From Mantamonas sphyraenae (taxonomy: Eukaryota; CRuMs; Mantamonadidae), in contig JAPMXV010000008.1 of the NCBI GenBank assembly GCA_026936335.1, positions 186,001 to 250,000 on the forward strand: a stretch of DNA of 64,000 nt, in the 5' to 3' direction. Below the pieces are notes generated by a model. The model made no database searches. It was given only the letters and a program-made list of their open reading frames with translations, and was not told the origin of the DNA. This document shows, piece by piece, positions 19,626 through 30,057 of this stretch. Numbering within the stretch: position 1 is the stretch's first letter; each line of letters starts with the position of its first letter. The translations under genes were made by a program, and so were the position numbers.

Positions 19626-22075
19626 ATGGTGGCTGTGGGCCTTTTGCCCACACTTCCTGCTGACACACACCGTCCACATGTCCACAGTTCCACACAAACC
19701 CTACCCACGAGCGGTTTGCACAGTGGCACACCGACGCCAACGGCCTGCGCTCGTTCAGCCGCATGCATCAGGAGCTGGACGGTGAGTTGTCGCACGCTCG
19801 CGTTCCGATCTTCCCCTCTCCCTTCCCTGCCCGCCATCTCTACGGCGTGCACCTCCATGGACAGTGGCGACCTTGTGGCGCTGCACAACGATTCTTACTT
19901 GGACCTTGCGCATTGCTGACCCTGCCACTGCCCCTACGTTGCGTCTGCACTGTGTAGAACTTGCGGCTGCACAGCGGAAGCACGTCGACACCTTGCTGCA
20001 AATGGATGTGCCCGTGGGTGTGGTGAGTTGCACGCACGCACACGCAGATGGATATGCTTGCCTGTAGCACGTCGACATGCACCCACCTGCTCCTGCACGG
20101 TGCTGGGGGGGCGCCTCAAGCGCTCGGCGAGAGGGAACGCCGACTCGCACTCACACGCGTCTCCCGTGTTCTGCTCCCAACGCACACAATCACATCTGCG
20201 TACGCCCCACAGGCCACCAATAGCTTGTATTCGTTCTACGTGCGCAACATGAACATCCACAACAAGCACCCACAGCAGCTGGGCCACACAAACTTTTACG
20301 AGTGGGGCCACAGCCTGTCTGCACAGCATGGCGACAACGTGTACCTCACCCTGCAGTATCAGAACCAAGTGAAGCAGCAGACACAGTTTGGAGAGGATGT
20401 GCGACCCAGCGAAGGCCTGTGCAAACGCCTCGACGCCTCCATGCTTGTCACCGAACCCTTTGGTCTTCCGGGCGTCCAAGTCGATGCCCACGTGGCCACC
20501 ACAAGCACCTTTGTGCCCGAAACACCCACACAACACCTTGACGCCTCCCTTGAGCTGCGCTACCAGTTCCTCAACATGCTGCTCGAAGTTGGCGTGCAGC
20601 ATCACCGCGCCGAGGAACTCGACGGCAAGCTCAAAGAGAATACATATCTGGACGGGATGCGGCGCATGTACGGTGCCCCCATGCAGGATTACGACTTGAG
20701 ACGCGAGCTGACTGCGGCCACGGCGCTGGATGTGAGTGCAGGGCTCAGCGCGCTGTTTGGCAACTGGCAGTTTGCCGTGCGCGTGGACAGCAACGTGTAC
20801 ACACAAAAGGAGATGCAAAGTGCAGACGAGCGCATGCATGGCTACTTTGCACGCCACGACGGCTACTACACACGTGTGATGACTGCGCACCAGCTCAGTC
20901 ACGAACCGAGCAGTCGACACCATCCACACGCAGACCAGGTGTCTGTGCATGCCCTCATGCGCTACAAGGGCACGGTGGACATTTCTCCCGTGCGTAACCT
21001 GCTTCCCGAGTCCTGGGATGACACGCTTGAACCGGTGCTGGGCCCGCGTGATCCCCAGCAAAAGCAAGCCGTCGTCCTCAACATGGGGGTGGTCGATGCA
21101 GGCAGTGCCATCCAACTCAGCGGCGTGCAACATCTCACTGAACGCACACGCGTTGGCCTCTCTCTCAATTACCTCACCAACGGCACCTACAGCGGGGCCA
21201 AGGTGCTCTTTGAATACAGGTTGCCGTCACACACCACGGCAGACAGCAGCGACGCCGACATCGAAAGCGAAAGCAGCGAAGATGGCATCGACGAGCCTTC
21301 ATCCTCGTCGACGGTGGAGGAGAGACACCCGACTTCGTTTGTGGAGGCAGTGCGGGAGGCGATGGGATTGCAGCAGCCGGCAACAACCAACACAGAGGAA
21401 GCGACGCAAGACGGCACACAGGAAGTGCAGGAGACAGAGCACACAACAAATGAGAGCAAGAGTACACAGACGCAGGCTGGCGGGAATGGCCAACCGCGAT
21501 GGACAGAAACACAGCTGGTGGAGTTGATCCATCGGGTGGTTGACGAACGAGAACAGGCAAAGGACGACGCCCTGCAGGCCGCTCGCGAGGCAGAGGCGGA
21601 GAAGCACGCGCAAGCAGAGAAAGAGGCAAAGCAACAGGCAGCTGCGGCCAAACAGCCTGCACGGCTGATGGGAAGCGCAATGACACGGCTTGGCAAGCTC
21701 AACTCGCGGTCACGTAGCAGCGGGAGCAGCGGTGACGATGCAGACGACACGGTCAGGTCCATGGTGGCCAACAGCGTGGTGGAGGAGCAGATGCGGCAAT
21801 TGGTGCAGGTGCAAAGCGTCAACGGGTCGCTGAGCACCTCTGGGGAACTCTCGCTCGGGTGCAAACTTAGTTCACAGTTTCAGAGCGACCACATCGACAT
21901 GCAAGTCGGCGTACTCGTCGATGTGCTCAACATCATGAACGCAGACCGGCGCCTGATGGGCTTCTCCCTGGTCTGGACCAACAATTCGGTAAGCAAGATC
22001 CTCCCCGCTTGGCAAAACTTGAGCAACGAAATCAGCAAGCTTTGGAGCGGCGAGAGCACAGAGCAAGACATGTGA
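19626..22075 (+). CDS. Unknown protein with beta-barrel-like strands and a coiled-coil insert
   Basis: Not recognised. Best model: exons 19626-19628 (ATG only), 19688-19781, 19865-20022 and 20213-22075, giving 705 residues. The three downstream exons are well supported by codon use and phase; the first is a guess. Many amphipathic, alternating segments end in aromatic or charged residues (for example GVQVDAHVATTSTFV, LDASLELRYQFLNMLLEV, RTRVGLSLNYLTNGTYSGAK, HIDMQVGVLVDVLNI), a pattern seen in mitochondrial outer-membrane beta-barrels. An Ala/Glu/Gln-rich coiled coil, about residues 530-575, sits in a long charged insert. It has no signal peptide. It converges on E2F, 115 bases away. A barrel is inference, not a family match. 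Confidence 0.6.
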
Positions 22076-22190
22076 TCACGTGGGAGGGACTCGGCAATGC
22101 AAACAGGGACCAGTGGTTGATTGTGTGGGTGTGCGTGCGTGCGTTCTTGCTTGCTCGCTGTGGCGATTCTTGCTCCTTGCTCCTTGCTCC

Positions 22191-22582
22191 CTAACGCCCC
22201 AAATTCAGCAGGTTCTCTGCCAAGGCCACCTCCTCATCGTCCTCATTGTCGCCCAGCTCGTCGTCGACGTAAAAGTCAGAGACGCCGCCGCCTGTGTTGG
22301 CCAGGAACATGTACGGTTGGTCCAAGGGCGACAACGGCTGGAAGCCGCCGCCCTCCACGGCCGACACTGATCCAGGCGTGCCAAAGCCCTCCAACAGAGC
22401 CTGTGCGGCACTACCCTGCGAGAATGGCGACATGAGGGCCTTGTGTGCCAGCGGGCTGCGCTCGTCTCCAGGTGTGTTTTGCGACCGTGCACGCAGGGGC
22501 GTTCCCTGAACAGGCGTTGCCGGTGCCCCATTCTGTTCGTTTGAACGTCCTTCCGACATGCCTGTTTCGCCTGTGCTTTGAT

Positions 22583-22619
<37 letters not shown>

Positions 22620-23932
22620 CTGGCCATCGTTTTCCCTGTGTGCGTGTGTGTGTGCCATATGAAGTGTGGAGGGGGTGGGGGTGGTGCGATACCCCATGAT
22701 CGTGTAGCAATGTACGTGTGAGTGTCCATGTGTTGGCCCGTGCTTCGCGCTTTCCGCGCTTTCCGCAAGCACCCGATTTGTGATCACGAAAAAGGCGAAG
22801 AAAACTCACGCCGTCTCCACGTGGTTCACAAGGTACACATCCACAGGCCCGCTGTCGCTCTTGAGCCAGATTTGGTAACGCCTTGCGGGCGGAACCATTC
22901 CCTGTACGAATGTGTGTGGTCAGTACCGCCGCCTCGAGAAAAAATCGCGCCAAAATTACCCTCCTCGCGCCAGCCTCCCGCGCTCTTGCACGCGAGTGCA
23001 CGCGTGCAGGCCGTCGACTCACCTCGTCCGGGTCGGGCACCTGAAGCGTGGTGCCGCTGGGTGCCTTGATGGCAATGAGCGTCTGGTCACGCAAGGACGG
23101 GATGGTGGCCACGTCCTCGTGTGTGACAAAGGCTCGCTTGACCTGCGATTTCGCTTCTTTGCCTGCCAATTGCTGGATGTTCTCCTTCACCTTGCGGATG
23201 CGATCGTCGAGGGCCAGTTCACGTTGTAACAGTTCTGCCACGGCATCCTCGGCCAGCGAAAGTTCGTACGCCACGTCTGCGGAGTTGGCCGGCGTTGTGC
23301 CCGCGCCAATCCATTGGATGTTGTTCTTGGCCTTCTTTTCGATCAGTCCCCACGCCTTCCAGCACGTTTGTAATATCATAAATGCGCCTCTTCTTGACGC
23401 CCAGCTGATCGGCTGCTCCGTTGAGATCCAGCACTCCCTGGGGAGCGTTCTGCACCAGTTCGGCAAAGCGCCGCGTGAGCAGACCCAGCGACGAATCGTA
23501 CCGGCAGTTGTTGGCCGCGTCCCGGGCCCGTGCGGCAGCTACAGCTGCCATCGCTCGAGCTTTGTGTTGCTGCGACTCCCCACGCTCCACAAAGCCAGTC
23601 AGCGATGGCGAAATCGTGTTGCTGTACGCAGAGCCAACCGAGGACGGCGTGCCCGCCACGCTCCCGCTTGACGAGGTCGTGCTCGCTCGTCCCCGGCGCC
23701 TGCTGCTCGCTGACGCAGGCGTTGTCTCAAACGCGTAATCGTCGTTGTCGCTGCTTGCCTCCTCCATCACTGCAAAGCTGTTGCGTGCAGCCGCTCTACG
23801 TTTCGGCCGCTGCGACACTTTGCCCTTTGTGTCGCCGCTGCTGCTGCTGCTTCCCAGCTCCTCCTCATCGTCCTCCACCGTGCTGCCAATCACTTCCCGC
23901 GGGCGTTTTGCACCGGCCCTGTTTGCAGACAT
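22191..23932 (-). CDS. E2F: E2F transcription factor (frame broken by one base in the DNA-binding domain)
   Basis: Three exons: 23023-23932, 22810-22901 and 22191-22635; about 481 residues once the frame is allowed to shift. E2F with a DP partner controls G1/S genes. The winged-helix domain reads [18 protein letters not shown], then [15 protein letters not shown], the E2F/DP signature. Immediately after, the frame changes by +1 at a four-C run on the + strand (23348-23351); the continuation [15 protein letters not shown] is in the other frame. The dimerisation/marked-box part follows ([37 protein letters not shown]). The C-terminus has a poly-Ser run and an acidic pocket-protein-binding-like end ([19 protein letters not shown]). 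The shift is most likely a sequence error. Confidence 0.88.
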
Positions 23933-24151
23933 GTCCTGGTTGGGCCCGATTGGCGGTGCAGGGTGCTCGTGGGTGCGGTGTGCTTAGGGGGGGTTGGGGG
24001 TTGGTGGTTGAGGTGGGTGCGTGCTGCGCAGGTCTTTGCAAAATCTTGCAAAACCCATTTTCCATTCGTGATTTCCTCTGTTTTCTCCCTTTGTGTCCAC
24101 ATCGGTCCGTGCGGTCGTTCTTGTACATTGTGTGCCGGTTTCGGAGGCCCA

Positions 24152-24599
24152 TCAACTTCCCGTGTAGAACTTTTTCAGTTTCTTTGTGTTCTGTGCATGC
24201 TTCTGGGAAGAAAGACCGGCAATGGCCTTGTCGTGGAGTCCCTGTGGTGCCTCCTGCGGCCCAGTGTCAAACTGGGCACAGCGTGGGTGACGGAGAGGCG
24301 GAGAACGCGCTGCGTCAGCTTCCGCAGCATGCCGGTCGGAAAATCGACGCTCAGCCACTCACCTCGCGGGCATATGTGTTTGTGAGCAGGTCCTGGAGGT
24401 AGGAAAGCTGTACAGAGGCGTCCTGGACGAGGTCGTTGACGACATGCGGGTTTGTCTCGTCCCTGTGCTTGCGGAACTGTGTGGTGACGCGGTCGGTGAT
24501 GCCCACCTTGAGCGAGCGTTCCTCACGCCCCACCTCCTCGGGCCACTTGCGAGCCACACGCATGAGCGAACGGTAGAGTGACAACGACTGCTTGCTCAT
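24152..24599 (-). CDS. LYR-motif protein, probable mitochondrial assembly factor
   Basis: Two exons, 24363-24599 and 24152-24271, encode 118 residues. Near the N-terminus is LSLYRSLMR, the Leu-Tyr-Arg motif of the LYRM family, small matrix proteins that bind acyl carrier protein and help build Fe-S or respiratory complexes. The segment ARKWPEE..RSLKVGITDRVTTQFR also recalls UQCC2/Cbp6 (complex III assembly). I cannot choose between LYRM members and UQCC2. The last exon is basic (NTKKLKKFYTGS). It is head-to-head with the SH3BGRL-like gene, with 90 bases between start codons. Confidence 0.72.
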
Positions 24600-24689
24600 G
24601 AGTCGGGTCAAACGTGTGGTCTGGTTTGGCACAATCCGCGCAGGTCCAACCACCCCCCAAAAGAAACCTTCCCCCCACAGCAAACAAAC

Positions 24690-25193
24690 ATGTCGCAGAA
24701 CGATTCCAACAAGGATGTGGTGCTGTACTCTACGTCGGCCACCGCCTTTCTGAAGACCAAGAAGGAGATCTCGGCCATCGAGCAGCTGCTGGACGCCAAG
24801 AAGATTGACTACACCGTGGTCGACTGCGCCCAGGACACGGACGCGGCACACAAGATGGCCGAGATCAGCGGCTCCAAGGTGCTGCCCCAGCTCTTTGTGG
24901 ACGGCAAGTATGTCGGCGTAAGTTGGTGTCGGCCTCGTGGTTTCCTGCGCCCCACACAGCGTTAGGGAGGGTTTGTGTCACGATTTCCTTCATCCGAAAA
25001 AGTGTTTTCCCTTCCGCCCTCCGCTCTGGTCCCAGTCCCGCTGACCGCCACACCCATCGCACACCACGCACATACGGTGTGTGTGTGAACCGCCCTGTCG
25101 GTGCGACCCTGACCTTGTGTTGTGCCACCACAGCACTGGGAGAAGCTGGAGGAGCTCAACGAGTTTGGCGAGTTTGACGCTCTGTTCCAGTGA
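24690..25193 (+). CDS. SH3BGRL/glutaredoxin-like small protein
   Basis: Two exons, 24690-24917 and 25134-25193, encode 95 residues. The fold is thioredoxin-like: VVLYSTSATAFLKTKKEI, then a helix, IDYTVVDCAQD, and the cis-Pro-like KVLPQLFVDGKYVG. The glutaredoxin active-site Cys pair is absent and replaced by STSAT, as in the SH3BGRL family, which lacks redox activity. Length fits SH3BGRL3 (about 93). The end HWEKLEELNEFGEFDALF fits the final helix. Its cellular role is not predictable beyond adaptor-like binding. It converges on the LIM gene, 83 bases away. Confidence 0.82.
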
Positions 25194-25276
25194 GAGAGAG
25201 ATTGGACCACAAATGCACAAGCGGATTCCATTCCTGCGCACCCCCTCGCACGCATCAGCATGGATCACCATGGCTC

Positions 25277-27040
25277 CTACTTGCGCCCCTTCTTGGCTTC
25301 CTTCTCTTTCTTCTTGGCCGCCTTGGCACGAGCCTTTTCCTCCTTCAGTCGCTCCTTGCGCGCCTTCTCCGCAGCCTTGCGCATGTCCTTGGGCAGCTTG
25401 TTGAAACACTTTTTGCACAATGGCTTTGACTCGTACTCCAGAAACACCTTGCCGGCCAGGGAGGCGTTGCAACCCTGGCACAAGAAGCACTCCTCGTGCC
25501 AGTTCTGCTCGATGGCGTGGATGCCCTTGCCCGTGATGGGCTTCTCACACCCGGCGCACATCTTGCCAAACAGTGAGTAGTAATGCGTCTCACAGTACGC
25601 CTTGCCCTCTGCCTCAAAGAACTGGCCTCCCGACAGCGACTTTTCGCAAACGGAACAGGCAAAACACTCGGGATGGAACTGACGTCCCAGGGCGTTCAGT
25701 GCACGGCCGTCGATCTTCTTCTTGCACATGGCACAGCACGACGCAATCAGCTTGTTGTAGTCGTACTCACAGTACAGCTCACTGTCAAACTCAAAGCACT
25801 GGCCGCCACGCAGCTCCGCCCCGCACTCGTGGCACGCAAAGTGCTCTGGATGGATGTACTTCCCCTGCAGGATGATGTAGTCTCCGTAGATCGGCTTGCC
25901 ACACTTACCACACTCGTGCACCTCTGCTTCGGGGTCCCCTTCGCTCTGGATGCGCATCTTGCAGTCGCGGCAGTGCGGCTCCCCGTCGATCTGAGTGAAC
26001 CGCTTCCCGCTCAGCGACGTGTCGCACGACACACACCGAAAGTGCTCCGGGTGCCACTTCTTGCCCAATGCGTTCACACACTTGTCTGTGATGGGGCGCA
26101 GACACGATGCACAGCGCACGCCAAACATCTGTTGTTGGGTATTTTTGGCGACGAGCCGAAAGATGTGTGAGTCGTCCAACTTCCGCCACACACACACACA
26201 CACACACGGAAACTCACCTCCTGATAGTCCTCTGCACAATATGCATTTCCTTCGTGCTCAAAGAATGGCTCGGAGCCAAACACCTTGTCGCAGCGCGAGC
26301 ACGCAAAGCACTCTGTGTGAAACTGCTTGCCCAGCGCCTGAGCCATCCCGTCCACAATTCCCTTGCCACACACGGCACACGGCGGTCCCGATCGCCCCTG
26401 TGTCTCTCCTCCTGCCCCAACTCCTGCGTTTGTCGTGCTGCTTGCTCCTGCGGTGGTCTGTGCCCACGGCCGGTCAGCCACCACCGTCTTGGTTGTCGTT
26501 GTCGTCGTCGTCGTCGTCGTCGTCCTGCTTCCTGCGTTCGCTGCCGTCAGGTGTGTCACCATCTGTCCACCCGACGCGGCTGCTGCCACACCCACCCCCA
26601 CATTCACGTTGCTGTTTGTGTTTGTGCTGCCTCCGGTCAGATCTGCCAGCCCACTCAGCAGGTCGTCCAACGCGTCGATTTCACCTCCCCCTCCTCCACC
26701 CCCACCTCCTCCTCCTCCTCCTCCTCCTCCTCCTCCCTCCGTCATCCCTGTCAGTCCACTCAAAATGTCCGACAGTTCATCCACAGCACCACTTGCTGCC
26801 GGTGCTGTGTGTGTGTGTTTGGGTGTGTGTGCGTGTGTCCAGCCTCGTGTCAGCAGCCATTTTCCTTCCGTTTCCACCTCAAAATTTCTGGCTATCCCCG
26901 GTCCTTGCGCCTGTCTCGCACACACCCTTTTCTCTCTTGCCTCCACCCCTACCTTGTGTCGTTGTTGTGCTTCCACTGCCGTCCAGTCCGGCCAGCAGGT
27001 CGTTCAGCGTGTTGTCCAGGGCTCCCCATTCGTCCGCCAT
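25277..27040 (-). CDS. Paxillin/PINCH-like protein: LD motifs plus five LIM domains
   Basis: Three exons: 26953-27040, 26218-26804 and 25277-26128, giving 508 residues. The N-terminal part has three LD-type helices (LDNTLNDLLAGL, VDELSDILSGL, IDALDDLLSGL), the motif paxillins use to bind FAK/vinculin/parvin-like partners. They are separated by a poly-Gly run of about 18 and poly-Thr stretches. Five LIM zinc-finger pairs follow, each beginning C-x2-C and containing W/Q-F/W-H-x2-C/H (for example CAVCGKGIV..FHTECFACSRC). A Lys/Arg/Glu-rich tail ends the protein. Paxillins carry four LIM domains; PINCH carries five but no LD motifs. A cell-adhesion/cortical actin scaffold is likely. Its start codon lies 42 bases from that of the sortilin-like gene. 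Confidence 0.88.
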
Positions 27041-27082
27041 GGCAGCCAGAGGTTCTTTCGCAAACTTTGGCCCCATCTACGC

Positions 27083-29878
27083 ATGCGTCTGAACATCCTC
27101 CTCCTCCTTCTGCTCGTGGTCCTGGTACACATGCCTGTTCCTGCATGTGCCGCCATCCAGACCTGCCAGAGCAGAGGCATTACCGTCCACCCGACCAAGC
27201 TCGACGCGCCCGTCGCCTACTCCACTTGGAGTGGCGATTCCGTACGTTTGTTTGCCACACTCGCTCGTCCCCTCCACCATCAAGTCACACTAACCTGTCC
27301 TCCAAATGCTCCTACCCTCTCTCCTTTCTCCCATCCCATCCAGGTCATGCTCGTCCTCACGCGCGCTCGCTCCGTCTGGCGGAGCGCAGACCACGGTCTC
27401 ACCTTTGCCAAGATGGCTCTCCCTGGCGCAGATACGGTTGTCAACCGCGGCGATGTCTCTGGTTCGGGCGTCCTCCGCATTGTTGTCAATCCCCACAACA
27501 GCAAAGAGGTGGTTTTCATCGGCTTCGGCTCCACCAGCTGGTACACCGAGGACTCGGGCCAGTCCATCACCGTACGTTTCGTTTCCCCGAGTCCCCACCC
27601 CACCAGAGAGAAAGGACCAGAGAGCACAAAGGGAGAACAATCACATCTTCCCTCCTTCTTTGCCCCTTCCCCATTCTCATCGGTTTCCGTACCCCCCGCA
27701 GGCCCATACACGCGTGCTCACCCCACATCCGAATCTCTCAGGGTTTGCCCGACGCAGGCCTCCTGTGGACTGTATACTTCCATCCCACACAGTCTGGCAC
27801 GTGGGCTGGTCTCTTGGGCACCACCGCATGCTTCCACCAGGGCCAGCAGGGCTGCTATGCAATCCTCACCCTCACCACAGACCACGGCGGCCAGTGGCGC
27901 ACCGTGGCAGACCACCTGTCCCAGTTCCAATGGGTTCAGCAGGCCGGCCGCGTCAGTGCCGTGTGGACACGCATCACTACAAGCGCTTCTGTGGCAGACA
28001 ACCGCCTCTTTGTCTCCCACGACATGTTTGCCACCAATCGAACACTCCCTTTCCCATCTCGGCGCCTTCCACCGCTGGCATGGCTCTCTCTTTGCCACCC
28101 ACCTGGTTCAGAGCGAAGGAAGTACCCTGTACCGTCTCATGGTCAGCCGAGACGCAGGAGATTCCTTTGCTGAGGCCCAGCTGCCGGTCAAGGACGAACC
28201 CACAGAATTTGCTCTCCTCGACGTAGCCCAGGAGGGCGACAGTGCTGCTGTCCTCCACGTCACCCATCCCAAACAGCGCAGCACTCGTCCAGACATCAAA
28301 ACAGGCAATGTGTACATATCCGACAGCGGCCTGGACCGCTACGCCTTTTCCCTCCGCGACAACGTTCGCCGCGGCACACGCGCAGACTTTGCCGCCGGCC
28401 GTCACCTCGAGGGAATGATGATGGCCAATGTTCTTTCGCCCACAGACGACACCCACGTCCAATCACGCATCACGGTTGACAACGGCGCCCGCTGGTTTCC
28501 GCTGCCCAAACCCGCCAACGAAGAGTGTCCCGCAGGCACAAAGACATGCGCACTCCATCTCCACATGACCAACGATGCCACACACAACCAATGGACCAAG
28601 GCCTACACCACCCGCTCCGCCGTCGGCCTTGTCGTGGGCAACGGCAACGTTGGCGACGGCCTTAGCGACACCCCGGCCGATCTCGGCGTGTATATGTCGC
28701 GCGACGCAGGTCAGTCCTGGAAAAAGGTCATCAATGGCGCACACAACTACGAGTTTGGCGACCACGGATCCCTCGTCGTCCTCACACCCACAGGCACAGA
28801 CGTCGACCACGTCACTTTTTCCTGGACGCAGGGGGCGTCCTGGGAAAAGTGCTCCTTTGCAAACATCAACCAGCGGGTGGAAAACATCAAAACAGCGCCC
28901 CACGGCCAATCATCCGCCTTTGTCATGATTGTCGGCGACACCCTCGTTGGCCTCGACTTTGGCAACCTGCACACGCGCACGTGTTCCCAGGACAAGGGTG
29001 ACTTTGAACAGTGGATCCCAGGCGATATGAATGCCATGCGTGAGAGCACAGGCTGTGTGTTGGGCCGCAAGACAGCCTACACCCGCAGGAAACAGGACGT
29101 CACCTGCAAAGTCCAAGGCAGCGACATGCCCGCACATGTCATCACAAACTGTGCCTGCACACGTGACGATTACGAATGTGACTATTGCTACGAGTCCAAC
29201 GCCCTCATGCAGTGTGTGCAGGTCTGTGACGACGCCACCGCACACGCACAGCCCAAACCTTGCCACAAGGAATATCTCTTGTCCAAGGGCTACCGGCGCA
29301 TCGCAGGCGATTCGTGTCAGGGCGACCTGGCCGAGTACGCTGGCAGCATGCAGCCGTGCAAGCTGCCTGCTACAGGCGAGGTCGATCTGCGACGCAACCC
29401 AGACCTCACCTGGATTGCCGCCATCATTGTTCCGGCCCTCCTCATCGCATGCGTATGCATGGTGTACCAGGACAAGACGGACGACGTCATCCACTTTGTC
29501 ATGGGCCTCCTGCCTGGCCGCACCGTGTACACGCGCCTGGGTGCCGACGCAGACGACGACTCCGCACGCAGGCAATCGCGCTTGCGACGTATCGGCACAC
29601 GAGGTGTCACAGGCATGAGTCTACGCATGCGTGACGACGATTCGCCTGGTTCTGCCGCTGCAAAGGTGCCCGCCGCACCCAACGCCACCTCCTTTGCCGC
29701 TGAGGAGGTGGAGCTCATCCGCAAAACCCTCGTCCAGAATGCACACATCCTCAATGACAGCGACGGTGACAGCGACGACGACGACGACGACGACAATGCC
29801 ATTGTGTTGGGCAATCATCCCTCCGAGAAGGGTCCCAAGTTGCTCAGTGGCAACCGGTGGGTCCTGGATGCCCTGTGA
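27083..29878 (+). CDS. Sortilin/VPS10-type sorting receptor (one-base frame break)
   Basis: Exons 27083-27241, 27344-27571 and 27742-29878; about 840 residues with the frame corrected. It starts with a strong signal peptide. The VPS10 propeller is shown by repeated S-x-D-x-G-x-S/T-W/F motifs (WRSADHGLTFAKM, YTEDSGQSIT, MVSRDAGDSFAEA, YMSRDAGQSWKKV). The Cys-rich 10CC module (CVLGRKTAYTRRKQDVTC, CTRDDYECDYCYE) and one membrane span (AAIIVPALLIACVCMVY) follow. The cytosolic tail is acidic. These receptors carry hydrolases from Golgi to endosomes. Reading frame changes by one base in the C/T run 28046-28055: ATNRTLPF is in one frame and SHLGAFHRWHGSLFATHL in the next. This is probably a sequence error. 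Confidence 0.88.
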   Translation: MRLNILLLLLLVVLVHMPVPACAAIQTCQSRGITVHPTKLDAPVAYSTWSGDSVRLFATLARPLHHQVTLTCPPNAPTLSPFSHPIQVMLVLTRARSVWRSADHGLTFAKMALPGADTVVNRGDVSGSGVLRIVVNPHNSKEVVFIGFGSTSWYTEDSGQSITVRFVSPSPHPTREKGPESTKGEQSHLPSFFAPSPFSSVSVPPAGPYTRAHPTSESLRVCPTQASCGLYTSIPHSLARGLVSWAPPHASTRASRAAMQSSPSPQTTAASGAPWQTTCPSSNGFSRPAASVPCGHASLQALLWQTTASLSPTTCLPPIEHSLSHLGAFHRWHGSLFATHLVQSEGSTLYRLMVSRDAGDSFAEAQLPVKDEPTEFALLDVAQEGDSAAVLHVTHPKQRSTRPDIKTGNVYISDSGLDRYAFSLRDNVRRGTRADFAAGRHLEGMMMANVLSPTDDTHVQSRITVDNGARWFPLPKPANEECPAGTKTCALHLHMTNDATHNQWTKAYTTRSAVGLVVGNGNVGDGLSDTPADLGVYMSRDAGQSWKKVINGAHNYEFGDHGSLVVLTPTGTDVDHVTFSWTQGASWEKCSFANINQRVENIKTAPHGQSSAFVMIVGDTLVGLDFGNLHTRTCSQDKGDFEQWIPGDMNAMRESTGCVLGRKTAYTRRKQDVTCKVQGSDMPAHVITNCACTRDDYECDYCYESNALMQCVQVCDDATAHAQPKPCHKEYLLSKGYRRIAGDSCQGDLAEYAGSMQPCKLPATGEVDLRRNPDLTWIAAIIVPALLIACVCMVYQDKTDDVIHFVMGLLPGRTVYTRLGADADDDSARRQSRLRRIGTRGVTGMSLRMRDDDSPGSAAAKVPAAPNATSFAAEEVELIRKTLVQNAHILNDSDGDSDDDDDDDNAIVLGNHPSEKGPKLLSGNRWVLDAL

Positions 29879-30057
29879 GATGCGTCGTCAATTGCACAAA
29901 CGTCGCCAAAGGCAGAGGCGTCGTCGTTGTCCATTGTGTCCTTGAAGAATGCAGCGCTGGGTGCTCCACTGAAAACGTCTTTGTGCTTGTTCCCCTCCTT
30001 GCTCCACTTGGTTGGCCGCTCCACTTGCCATCGTTATCATTGCAGGAATCAGGGTTC

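Noticed and set aside
23219-23932. E2F read as a truncated pseudogene
   Set aside because: All downstream exons keep conserved sequence, splice sites and phase; a single-base error explains the break better than decay.
27572-27741. Sortilin acceptor at the earlier CCCCGCAG (before 27712)
   Set aside because: It gives a frame that loses the VPS10 sequence; the later TCTCAG acceptor joins in phase to GLPDAGLLWTVYFHP.
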